DNA of 64,000 bases from Acidovorax sp. 106 (GTDB lineage Bacteria; Pseudomonadota; Gammaproteobacteria; Burkholderiales; Burkholderiaceae_C), in contig NZ_RCCC01000001.1 of NCBI RefSeq assembly GCF_003663825.1, positions 2,736,501 through 2,800,500 of the forward strand, given 5' to 3'. This document shows, in pieces, positions 47,024-54,935 of the stretch; position 1 is the stretch's first letter; each line of letters opens with the position of its first letter. The position numbers were made by a program, and so were the translations under genes. The notes beneath the pieces were generated by a model that was not told the origin of the DNA, did no database searches, and saw nothing but the letters and a program-made list of their open reading frames with translations.

Positions 47024-48331
47024 CTACTGGCCGTTTTTGCTTTGCGAGCGCAGGAACAGGCGCGAGACGGTCTGGGCCGTCTGGGCGCGCATTTCGGCGT
47101 CGCCAGCGCGCAGTTCGGCCAAGGTGCCGTGCAGCATCTTTTGTGTCAGCCCGCGCGAGAGCGCTTCGAGCACGGCATCCACGTCCTCGCCCTTGGCCAG
47201 CAGCTTCTTGGCGCGTGCGATCTCAGCGGCGCGCCACTCGTCCGTTTGCGCATTGAGCTGCTGGATCAACGGCACCACGCCACCTGCTGCGCCTGCGGGG
47301 CTGCGCAGCTCCATCCAGTGCATGAAGCTCTGCACGCCCGCGTCGATGATCGCCTCGGCCTGTGCTACGGCGGCTTGGCGGTTGGCCTGTGCGGTTTGCA
47401 CCACGGTGGCCAGATCGTCCACGGTGTAGAGGTACACATCGCCCAGGGCCTTGACCTCAGGCTCGATGTCGCGCGGCACAGCCAAGTCCACCATGAACAT
47501 GGGGCGGTGGCGGCGCTTCTTCAAAGCGCGTTCCACCGCGCCCAGGCCGATGATGGGCAGGCTGCTGGCGGTGCAGCTGATGACGGCGTCGAACTCGTGC
47601 AGGCGCTCAGGCAAGTCGGCCAGGCGCATCACCTCGCCGCCAAAGCGGCTGGCGAGCTTTTCGCCGCGCTCCAGCGTGCGGTTGGCAATGGCAATGGCTT
47701 TGGGGTTCTTGGCGGCGAAGTGCGTGGCGCACAGCTCAATCATCTCGCCCGCGCCGACGAACAAAATCTTGGTCTCGGAGATGTCTTCAAACAGCTGGCC
47801 TGCCAGGCGCACAGCCGCCGCCGCCATACTGATGCTGTGTGCGCCGATTTCGGTGCTGCTGCGCACCTCTTTGGCCACAGCAAAGCTGCGCTGAAAGAGC
47901 TGGTTGAGCGTGGTGCCCAGGGCGCCAGCCGTTTCGGCGGCGCGCACGGCGTCCTTCATCTGGCCCAGAATCTGGGCCTCGCCCAGCACCATCGAATCCA
48001 GTCCACTGGCCACGCGGAAGGCGTGGCGCGCGACGAGGCTGTCTTCCAGGGTGTAGGAGTGCGAGCGCAGCAACGCGGGGCTTACACCGCCGCTGTGGGC
48101 CAGCCAGCCCAGCGTGTGGTCCAGCGCAGCCTGCTGGCCAGCGCAGTAAATTTCGGTGCGATTGCAGGTGGAGATAATGGCGGTTTCCACCCCCGGGTGG
48201 CTGCCGGAGGTGCCCAAGGACTGGCGCAAACCGTGCAGCGTGGGAGCGATCTGATCGAGCGCGAACGCAAACCTGCCGCGCAGATCGAGCGGCGCGGTGG
48301 TGTGGTTGATGCCGAGGGCCCAGACTGCCAT
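47024..48331 (-). CDS. hemA: Glutamyl-tRNA reductase
   Basis: GluTR, 435 residues, makes glutamate-1-semialdehyde, the first committed step of heme synthesis by the C5 route. [17 protein letters not shown] and the active-site Cys in [10 protein letters not shown] are at the N-terminus, [14 protein letters not shown] follows, the NADPH domain has [10 protein letters not shown], and a C-terminal dimerisation domain covers about 330-425. It starts the hemA-prfA-prmC-grxD series. Confidence 0.98.
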   Translation of the reverse strand: MAVWALGINHTTAPLDLRGRFAFALDQIAPTLHGLRQSLGTSGSHPGVETAIISTCNRTEIYCAGQQAALDHTLGWLAHSGGVSPALLRSHSYTLEDSLVARHAFRVASGLDSMVLGEAQILGQMKDAVRAAETAGALGTTLNQLFQRSFAVAKEVRSSTEIGAHSISMAAAAVRLAGQLFEDISETKILFVGAGEMIELCATHFAAKNPKAIAIANRTLERGEKLASRFGGEVMRLADLPERLHEFDAVISCTASSLPIIGLGAVERALKKRRHRPMFMVDLAVPRDIEPEVKALGDVYLYTVDDLATVVQTAQANRQAAVAQAEAIIDAGVQSFMHWMELRSPAGAAGGVVPLIQQLNAQTDEWRAAEIARAKKLLAKGEDVDAVLEALSRGLTQKMLHGTLAELRAGDAEMRAQTAQTVSRLFLRSQSKNGQ

Positions 48332-48407
48332 GGTGGCGGATTATAAAATCGTTACACAAACTGCGGCTCCCAGCCTGGGTAAGCCTTGATCTGGGTCAAC
48401 TGCACAC

Positions 48408-48686
48408 ATGGGTCCGCTCGACAGCCTCAACCATCTTCTCAATTTTCTGGCCCCCGCATTTTGGATGGCAGTGGCCATGGCCGTGCTGGGGCGGCTGGTG
48501 CTGCGCGGGCGCGCTGCGGGCCTGGGGCGCGGCATGCAATGGCTGTTGGATTTTGGTGTGTGCGCGCTGGTGTTGCTGGCGGGCCTGTGGTTGACGGGGC
48601 GCGACGGCAAGATGGCCACCTACGCTGTTCTGGTGCTGGCCTGCGCGACATCGCATGGGCTGGGCCAACGCATCTGGCGTGCTTGA
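48408..48686 (+). CDS. Small membrane protein of unknown function
   Basis: A 92-residue protein with three hydrophobic segments (about 13-32, 45-62 and 68-82) separated by Arg/Gly-rich loops. I do not recognise a family. Codon use and start (ATG, 77 bases from the divergent hemA start) are compatible with a real gene. It may be an inner-membrane protein of three helices; no function is inferred. Confidence 0.65.
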   Translation: MGPLDSLNHLLNFLAPAFWMAVAMAVLGRLVLRGRAAGLGRGMQWLLDFGVCALVLLAGLWLTGRDGKMATYAVLVLACATSHGLGQRIWRA

Positions 48687-48779
48687 GCGCTTGAGCGCAT
48701 AAGCCTTCGGCTCTGTTGCTCGGCCGGGCAGGGGTGTTAGTCTTTTGGCTCTTCACCCATAACAACCGGAGACACCCCC

Positions 48780-49739
48780 ATGAAGCCCCTTCGCGCTTTG
48801 CTCACTGCCGCTGCATTTGCTTGTGCGGCCACGGTGCACGCCTTCCCCACCAAACCTGTGCGCATCGTCGTGGGCTTTCCTGCCGGAGGGCCGCTGGACC
48901 AGCATGCGCGCTTGCTGTCTGACAAGCTGCAAACCGTGCTGGGCCAGCCTGTGGTGATGGACTACAAATCGGGCGCCGGGGGCACGGTGGGCGCACAAGA
49001 GGTGATGAAGTCACCGGCCGACGGGCACACCATCATGCTGGCCAACACGGGGGTGATGGTCATCAACCCTGCGCTGTACAGCAAGCTGCCCTACGCCACG
49101 CTCAAAGACTTTGTGCCCGTGGCCCGCACGGCCATGCAGCCGCTGGCCTTGCTGGTCAACCCCAACGTGCCCGCCAAGAACCTGCAGGAGTTCATGGTCT
49201 ATGCCAAGGCGCGTCCAGGCCAGGTCAACTTTGGCTCCGCAGGCAACGGCGGCATCAGCCATTTGGTGCCCGAGATGTTCAAGTCCGCCACGGGCCTGTT
49301 CATGGTGCACATCCCTTACCGTGGCAGCGCCCCCGCTTTTACCGACCTGATGGCCGGGCAGGTGCAGTTCATGGCCGAGAGCATTCCGCAGGCCGCCTCG
49401 TACCACAAGCAGGGCAAGGTGCGCGCCCTGGCCGTGACGAGCCGCGAACGCAACCCCGCGTTGCCCGATGTGCCCACCGTGATCGAGAGCGGCATCAAGG
49501 GCTTTGAGGTGGTGGGGTTCTACGGCTTTTTGGCCCCGGCAGGCACGCCCAAGGAGGCGGTGAACAAGCTCAGCGATGCGTTCAAGCAGGTGCTGCAAAT
49601 GCCGGACGTGAGGAACCGCATGGTCAGCCAGGGCGCCGCCCCAGCTTTCATGGGCGCTGATGATTTTGCGGCCTTCCTGGCCGCTGAGATGCCGCGCTGG
49701 GCCGAGGTGGTGAAGAAGTCAGGCGCGAAGCTCGATTGA
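48780..49739 (+). CDS. Bug-type (TctC) periplasmic solute-binding protein
   Basis: Protein of 319 residues with a Sec signal peptide (cleavage near residue 21, VHA). FPTKPVRIVVGFPAGGPLDQHARLL, the GAGGTVGA loop and IPYRGSAPAFTDLMAGQV are the Bug/TctC ligand-binding pattern. Such proteins bind carboxylates or amides for tripartite tricarboxylate transporters. No tctA or tctB lies nearby, as is common for the many orphan Bug genes of Burkholderiales. GGAG precedes the ATG. Confidence 0.93.
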   Translation: MKPLRALLTAAAFACAATVHAFPTKPVRIVVGFPAGGPLDQHARLLSDKLQTVLGQPVVMDYKSGAGGTVGAQEVMKSPADGHTIMLANTGVMVINPALYSKLPYATLKDFVPVARTAMQPLALLVNPNVPAKNLQEFMVYAKARPGQVNFGSAGNGGISHLVPEMFKSATGLFMVHIPYRGSAPAFTDLMAGQVQFMAESIPQAASYHKQGKVRALAVTSRERNPALPDVPTVIESGIKGFEVVGFYGFLAPAGTPKEAVNKLSDAFKQVLQMPDVRNRMVSQGAAPAFMGADDFAAFLAAEMPRWAEVVKKSGAKLD

Positions 49740-49747
49740 CCCCCTGA

Positions 49748-49778
49748 GGCGCTGCGCGCCTTCCCCCTGGAAGGGGGA
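49748..49778. terminator. Double hairpin after the Bug gene
   Basis: GGCGC / GCGCC followed directly by TCCCCC / GGGGGA. The arrangement (a short GC hairpin followed by CCCCC-loop-GGGGG) resembles a common Comamonadaceae intergenic element as I recall it; it lies between convergent genes and may terminate transcription. Confidence 0.45.
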
Positions 49779-49853
49779 CGCCATCGGTGGCCCTGCAAAG
49801 CCGGTTCCACGGTGGCGCTGGTATTGGGGCTGGGGTTGGGGTGACGACACGCC

Positions 49854-50597
49854 CTAGGGCGCGGCGGGCGAAAACAGGTCCACGCGGTCGGTGATGATGC
49901 CGTCGGTGCCCAGATTGATCAGGCGCTGCGCGGCCCATTCGTCGTTGACGGTGTAGCTCAGGGTGCGCATGCCCAGGGCCTTGACCTGTGCGACCAGCGC
50001 TGCGTCCCACAGCGCGTGGTTGCACACGATGGCCACGCAGCCCAGGTGGCGGGCTTCGTCCAGGCAGCCGTCCCACAGCGCATCGATCAGCAGGGCGCGT
50101 GGAATGTGCGCGGCTGTGGCTTGTGCACCGGCCAGCGCTTCGGGCTTGAAGGACGAGAACAGGGGCGGCACGGTCTGGCCTTGCCACAGGCGTGTGGCGG
50201 TCTCGCCCACCACGCGGCCCGTCTGCTCTTCCTGGCCGGGCGTGGGCTTGATCTCGATGTTCAAAAAGTAACCGTTGGCCAGGCAAAAGCGCGCCAGGGC
50301 TTCGAGTGTGGGCACCGCCTCGCCTGCATAGGTGCGCGAATGCCAGCTGCCGGCGTCCAACTGCGCCAGAGCGCCCAGAGGCAGGTCGCTGCCTGTGCCC
50401 TTGCCATTGGTGGTGCGCTCCAGCGTGGCGTCGTGCAGCAAGAAGGGCACGCCGTCGGCGCTGAGCTTGGCGTCGCACTCGAACATGCGATAGCCGTGCT
50501 GTGCGCCCAGGCGGAAGGCGGCCAGGGTGTTTTCAGGGGCCAGCTTGCCAGCGCCGCGGTGGGCAATCCAGTGGGGGTAGGGCCAGGGTGTGTGCAT
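49854..50597 (-). CDS. ugpQ: Glycerophosphodiester phosphodiesterase
   Basis: GDPD of 247 residues without a signal peptide, so of the cytoplasmic UgpQ type. WIAHRGAGKLAPENTLAAF (HRG...PENT), FECDAKLSADGVPFLLHDATLERTTNGKG (E-D-H metal site) and NIEIKPTPG are the conserved catalytic blocks. It hydrolyses glycerophosphodiesters to glycerol-3-phosphate. AAGGAG lies 6-11 bases before the ATG. The ugpAEC transporter genes are on the same strand but 11 kb away, beyond the siderophore locus. Confidence 0.95.
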   Translation of the reverse strand: MHTPWPYPHWIAHRGAGKLAPENTLAAFRLGAQHGYRMFECDAKLSADGVPFLLHDATLERTTNGKGTGSDLPLGALAQLDAGSWHSRTYAGEAVPTLEALARFCLANGYFLNIEIKPTPGQEEQTGRVVGETATRLWQGQTVPPLFSSFKPEALAGAQATAAHIPRALLIDALWDGCLDEARHLGCVAIVCNHALWDAALVAQVKALGMRTLSYTVNDEWAAQRLINLGTDGIITDRVDLFSPAAP

Positions 50598-50650
50598 GGG
50601 TGCTCCTTGTGCAGGTCTTGATTTTGCAGTGTCTCTGCCCGTTTTTTTTG

Positions 50651-50668
50651 GCGCCTCTATAGAGGCGC
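50651..50668. promoter_or_regulatory. Perfect 18-bp palindrome between ugpQ and the NRPS gene
   Basis: GCGCCTCTATAGAGGCGC is its own reverse complement. It has a T-run on its left side only, the wrong side for a plus-strand terminator and an A-run on the minus strand, so it is a better fit for a dimeric-protein operator. 53 bases upstream of the ugpQ start. Confidence 0.5.
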
Positions 50669-50749
50669 ATGAATGGCTATCCCTGCCGTCGGTGGAATGC
50701 GAAAAGCCGTTCGAAGCAAACCTTGATTTCTACAATTTGTTAATTTATT

Positions 50750-50768
50750 GAGAATAAAAGTCATTATC
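50750..50768 (+). promoter_or_regulatory. Fur box upstream of the siderophore operon
   Basis: GAGAATAAAAGTCATTATC matches the 19-bp Fur consensus GATAATGATAATCATTATC at 15 of 19 positions, with the right half perfect. It lies 47 bases before the NRPS ATG, in AT-rich DNA unlike its surroundings. Iron-repressed transcription of the locus is the natural reading. Confidence 0.8.
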
Positions 50769-50815
50769 ATTTGCGTTCTGCTGTTGCTAATAACGCCTGA
50801 CAAGAGGGAGGCTTC

Positions 50816-53800
50816 ATGGGAGATCGGCATTTTGGGGTACAGGGGCAGGAGGTGCTGGCGTCGCCCGGCCAGCATGCTTTGTGGTTTGCCAACACCATGG
50901 TGCATACCGATGCGCGCGTGTACACCGAGGTGGTGGTGGAGTGGCCGAAAGCGGTGGATGCCGTTGCCTTGCGCCATGCCCTGAACCTGTGCCAGCAGGC
51001 GCATGCGATGCTACGGGCCACGCTGCAGCGCTTGCCTTGGGGGGCGATTGCGTTGCGGCCCGACACGGCCCACGCCATTCGGTTGGACCCTTTGCCGCAA
51101 TGGCAGCGCTGGCGCGAGCAGCCCGATTTCTCGCTGGAGACTGAGTCCGGCATACGGGCGTGGTGCGGGGGCTCTCGCATGGTGCTGGCCCTGCATCGCA
51201 TCGTGGCTGATGGCGTCTCGGTTGACCAGATCGTGCGAGAACTGATGGCGCACCTAACGCACCTGGCGCAGCCTGCCCATAAGAGCGACCCAGAGGTCGA
51301 TGCACATGACGTTATGGAGTGCTTGGTCGCGCAGCGAAAGGCCTGGGAGGCAGGGGGGCTGGAAGAGCACCTTCACTATTGGTTAGACAAGCTGCAGATG
51401 CCCACGGCCCCGTTGGAGCTGCCCTGGGAGCATGGACCTGCGGTAGGGCCTTTAGTGCCCACAGAGACCGCGCAGATATGGATCAGTGGCCGGGCGCTGC
51501 AGGCGTGGCAGGCGTGCTGTGCGGCGGCAGGATGGCACCTGCCCCAATTGCTGCGGGCTGGGGTCGTGCAGTGGCTGTCGCGATGGGCGGCGCAGTCGAG
51601 TGTGCGATTGGCCACCGTGGTGGACGCGCGTGGCCCGCACAGGCAAGGCACGGTAGGGCCTTGGGAGGATGTGCGTGTGACCTGCGTGGACGTGCAGGCA
51701 CAGCACACCTTGGCGCATCTGGTAGACGCCATTCGGGCGCAAGACACACGGGATGCGGAGCATGCTGCCATTCCGTTTGAATGGGTGCTGCAACAGCTCA
51801 ACAGCGATGGCATGCATGCCCAAGTGTTGCCATACCAGGTGGCATTTGAATGGCGCGACCAGCCAGAGCGCTATGCCACAGAGACGACGGGTGTGCAGGT
51901 GCAAATGCGGCGCGAGCAGACGCTGCGAGCCGATCTGGTGCTGACCGCTCAGCCCGCCCATGGCGGTGGGCTGTGCATCGGTTTGCGATACCCGCCGTCG
52001 CTCTTGAGCCGTGAGCGGGCGCTGGATGCTTTGCATCGCTGGCTGGCCCTGCTGGAGCAAGGTTTGGCCCAGCCGCAACGCGCTGTCAACACCTTGCCGT
52101 GGGTCTCGGCGCAAGAGCTGGAGCGCCTGAGTGCGCCGTGGCCTGCGCCGGACTATCGACCGCAGCCCGTACACCAGCAGATGCTGGCCCTGCTGGCGGA
52201 GCATGGCGAGCGGCCCGCAGTGCAGTGCGGCAACGAGGTGTTGACCCATGCCCAGCTGCATGCACGCGCGCAGTGTCTGGCCGATCGCTTGATACAGCTG
52301 GGCGCGGGCAGTGAAGTGGTAGTGGCCGTAGCCATGGAGCGCAGTGCGTCTTTGCTGGTGGTGTTGCTGGCGGTGTGGAAGGCGGGTGCCGCCTTCTTGC
52401 CACTCGATCCCCACTACCCCGCGCCACGCATTCAGCACATGCTGACGGATTCGAGGGCCCATTGCCTGCTGACGGATGCCGCTTTGGTCGAGCCTTTGTC
52501 GCAGGTGTGTACCGGGCTGCCCGTGGCGGATCGGCTGTGGGCATGGGATGCGCCCGCGTGGCCCGCGCCAGGGGGCAGCCTGGCGCTTGCAGGCCCGAGC
52601 GCAGCGCGCCGGATGGGCCCTTGCATGCCGCACCACCTAGCGTATGTGATCTATACCTCGGGCTCCACCGGGCTTCCCAAAGGGGTGGCCGTAGAGCATG
52701 GGCCCCTGTCGCTGCACTGCCAGGCCACGGCACATCTCTATGGCATGAGCTGCGAGTCCCGAGAGCTGCACTTTCTCTCGATCAGCTTTGATGGGGCGCT
52801 GGAGCGCTGGGTGGTTCCGCTGCTGGTGGGAGGCTGTGTGGTGCTGCGGCCACCTGCCCTGTGGACGGCGGCGCAAACCTTGCAGGCCATGCAAGACATG
52901 CAGGTGAACAATGCTGGGTTCCCAACCAGCTACCTGCAGACCTTGGCCCAGTGGGCGCAAGACCATCCGGCGGATCGTCGCTTGCGCCTGTTGTCGTTTG
53001 GTGGCGAGGGCATGCCGAGGGCCACCTTTGAGCAGGTCCAGCGCGCCCTGGCGCCCGACTGGCTGATCAATGGTTATGGCCCCACGGAGGCCGTTATCTC
53101 GCCACTGGCCTGGAAGGTGCCGGCTGGCACCACTTTCGACAGTGCTTATGCGCCCGTGGGGCGTGCTGTGGGCCCCCGCCGTGCGTATGTGCTGGATGCA
53201 CTCATGCAGCCCGTGCCTCCGGGCGTGGCGGGCGAGCTGTACATCGGCGGTGCCTGTTTGGCACGGGGCTATCACGGGCAGCCTGCGGCCACGGCCGAGC
53301 GCTTTGTGCCCGATCCGTTTGCGGGCGTAGACGGTGCACGCATGTACCGCACCGGAGACCGGGCGCGTTGGCGCACCGACGGGGTGGTGGAGTACCTGGG
53401 CCGGGTCGACCAGCAGGTCAAGGTCCGTGGCTATCGGGTGGAGTTGGGTGAGGTGGAATCCGCGCTGCGTTCACTGCAAGGCGTGGCGGATGGGGCTGCA
53501 GCGCTCAAAGGCCAGCGGTTGGTGGGGTATGTGGTGCCAGCCCCAGGGGCCGAGGTCAACCCGAACACGCTGCGTGCCCAGCTCTTGCAGTCGCTGCCCG
53601 AGTTCATGGTCCCCAGCGTCGTGGTGGCAGTGCCCTCGCTGCCTTTGACGCCGGCTGGAAAAATGGACCGTAACGCCTTGCCCGAGCCGACCCAGGTGCC
53701 GCGCAAGGTAGAGCCTGCCAGCACTGCTCTGGAGCAGACGCTGTTGGGGTTGTGGCAAGAGGTGCTGAAGACGCCTTTGGTGGGGGTGACCGACAACTTT

Positions 53801-54853
53801 TTCGACCTGGGGGGCGACTCGTTGAGTGCGCTGGGCCTGCTGAGTTTGCTGGATGGGGCAGTGCCCGGGCACAGCTTGGGCATGGCGGATCTGTTTCACC
53901 ACACGGACATCCGCAGCCTGGCGCGAGCTATCGAGGCGCGAGACGATCGCGACACGGCGGCGCAGGTTTGGCAGGACGTTGTCCATTTGCAGCAGCCCGC
54001 TACGCCGTCTTTGATGGCACCCGTGTTGTATTGCTTTCCAGGTTTGTTGGTCAGCACCCGCGAGTACCTGGGGCTGGTGCGTGCGTTGGGGCCGGATCAG
54101 ATCGCGGTCGGATTTGTTTGCCATTCCCTGTCTGCGGCCGACGCCGCTGCCCAGTCTGCGGTGCCGCACGCGCAGGTCGCTGATGGGACTGCGGTGGAGT
54201 TTTTGGCACGCCGATACGCTGACTACATCCGCATGCACAGCCAGGGCCGTGCGGCGGTGTTGCTGGGCTGGTCTTGGGGAGGGGTGTTGGCCCTGGAAAC
54301 CGCCCGGTTGCTGGAGGGGCAGGTGCCAGTGCAGTTCGTGGGGATGTTGGACGTCTGCGCGCTGGATGCGGAGTTTGCCGTGGGCGGTGAGCGCCCCATG
54401 GAGCCGGCTGTGCGGGCCCGGGTGCAGGCAGACATCGATGCCTGGTTGCCCCAAAGCCGCATGCAGGCGCAGTGGCAGCAACTGCTGCAGCGCATGGATG
54501 CCACGGTGTACACCCAGTTCCTGCATTACGTGAACAACAGCCCCGACACCTTGCCGCTGGATGGGCCCGCAGTGGGTTCGCGTGAGCATATTTTCTGGAC
54601 GCTCATGGACAACGCACTGGTGTTTCGCAACTACACCATGCGGCCTTTGGATTGCCCGATTCACGCCTGGATCGCCCAGGACTCTTTGCTGCGCGCGATG
54701 AACGTGATTGACTGGAATGACTACTCCAGCCGCGTGGAGCGTGTGCAGGTGATTGAAGGCGCCACCCACCTGAGCATCGTCAATGACCCCCGCTTTCACC
54801 AGAGCTTTGCCGCCAGTCTGCTGCAGGTGAGCAGCGTTGTCACCCCTGCCTGA
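50816..54853 (+). CDS. Single-module siderophore NRPS (C-A-T-TE)
   Basis: A 1345-residue synthetase. Condensation domain about 15-430, in which the HHxxxDG motif reads HRIVADG (127-133), lacking the second, catalytic His. Adenylation domain about 450-955: YTSGSTGLPKG (613-623), NGYGPTE (752-758), YRTGDRARW (844-852), K949 in PAGKMDRNAL. Carrier domain about 965-1040 with Ser1002 in LGGDSLS. Thioesterase about 1070-1340 with Ser1153 in GWSWGG and a probable His1318. My hand alignment gives a specificity code D-G-E-G-S-G-G-I-S-K (D659, E663), which might fit a hydroxyornithine-type substrate. GGGAG lies before the ATG and a Fur box upstream. With one module, iterative assembly and TE release are inferred. 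Confidence 0.9.
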   Translation: MGDRHFGVQGQEVLASPGQHALWFANTMVHTDARVYTEVVVEWPKAVDAVALRHALNLCQQAHAMLRATLQRLPWGAIALRPDTAHAIRLDPLPQWQRWREQPDFSLETESGIRAWCGGSRMVLALHRIVADGVSVDQIVRELMAHLTHLAQPAHKSDPEVDAHDVMECLVAQRKAWEAGGLEEHLHYWLDKLQMPTAPLELPWEHGPAVGPLVPTETAQIWISGRALQAWQACCAAAGWHLPQLLRAGVVQWLSRWAAQSSVRLATVVDARGPHRQGTVGPWEDVRVTCVDVQAQHTLAHLVDAIRAQDTRDAEHAAIPFEWVLQQLNSDGMHAQVLPYQVAFEWRDQPERYATETTGVQVQMRREQTLRADLVLTAQPAHGGGLCIGLRYPPSLLSRERALDALHRWLALLEQGLAQPQRAVNTLPWVSAQELERLSAPWPAPDYRPQPVHQQMLALLAEHGERPAVQCGNEVLTHAQLHARAQCLADRLIQLGAGSEVVVAVAMERSASLLVVLLAVWKAGAAFLPLDPHYPAPRIQHMLTDSRAHCLLTDAALVEPLSQVCTGLPVADRLWAWDAPAWPAPGGSLALAGPSAARRMGPCMPHHLAYVIYTSGSTGLPKGVAVEHGPLSLHCQATAHLYGMSCESRELHFLSISFDGALERWVVPLLVGGCVVLRPPALWTAAQTLQAMQDMQVNNAGFPTSYLQTLAQWAQDHPADRRLRLLSFGGEGMPRATFEQVQRALAPDWLINGYGPTEAVISPLAWKVPAGTTFDSAYAPVGRAVGPRRAYVLDALMQPVPPGVAGELYIGGACLARGYHGQPAATAERFVPDPFAGVDGARMYRTGDRARWRTDGVVEYLGRVDQQVKVRGYRVELGEVESALRSLQGVADGAAALKGQRLVGYVVPAPGAEVNPNTLRAQLLQSLPEFMVPSVVVAVPSLPLTPAGKMDRNALPEPTQVPRKVEPASTALEQTLLGLWQEVLKTPLVGVTDNFFDLGGDSLSALGLLSLLDGAVPGHSLGMADLFHHTDIRSLARAIEARDDRDTAAQVWQDVVHLQQPATPSLMAPVLYCFPGLLVSTREYLGLVRALGPDQIAVGFVCHSLSAADAAAQSAVPHAQVADGTAVEFLARRYADYIRMHSQGRAAVLLGWSWGGVLALETARLLEGQVPVQFVGMLDVCALDAEFAVGGERPMEPAVRARVQADIDAWLPQSRMQAQWQQLLQRMDATVYTQFLHYVNNSPDTLPLDGPAVGSREHIFWTLMDNALVFRNYTMRPLDCPIHAWIAQDSLLRAMNVIDWNDYSSRVERVQVIEGATHLSIVNDPRFHQSFAASLLQVSSVVTPA

Positions 54854-54935
54854 GGCCGATTCTGAGCGCGCGTTGCAGCGGCGCGTGCACCGAGGCAGGT
54901 GCGTCTTCCATTTTTAAAACCGAGGAGTATTTTTC

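Noticed and set aside
50641..50668. Palindrome next to a T-run as a terminator
   Set aside because: The T-run precedes the hairpin on the plus strand and becomes an A-run after it on the minus strand, so neither strand has the intrinsic terminator order.
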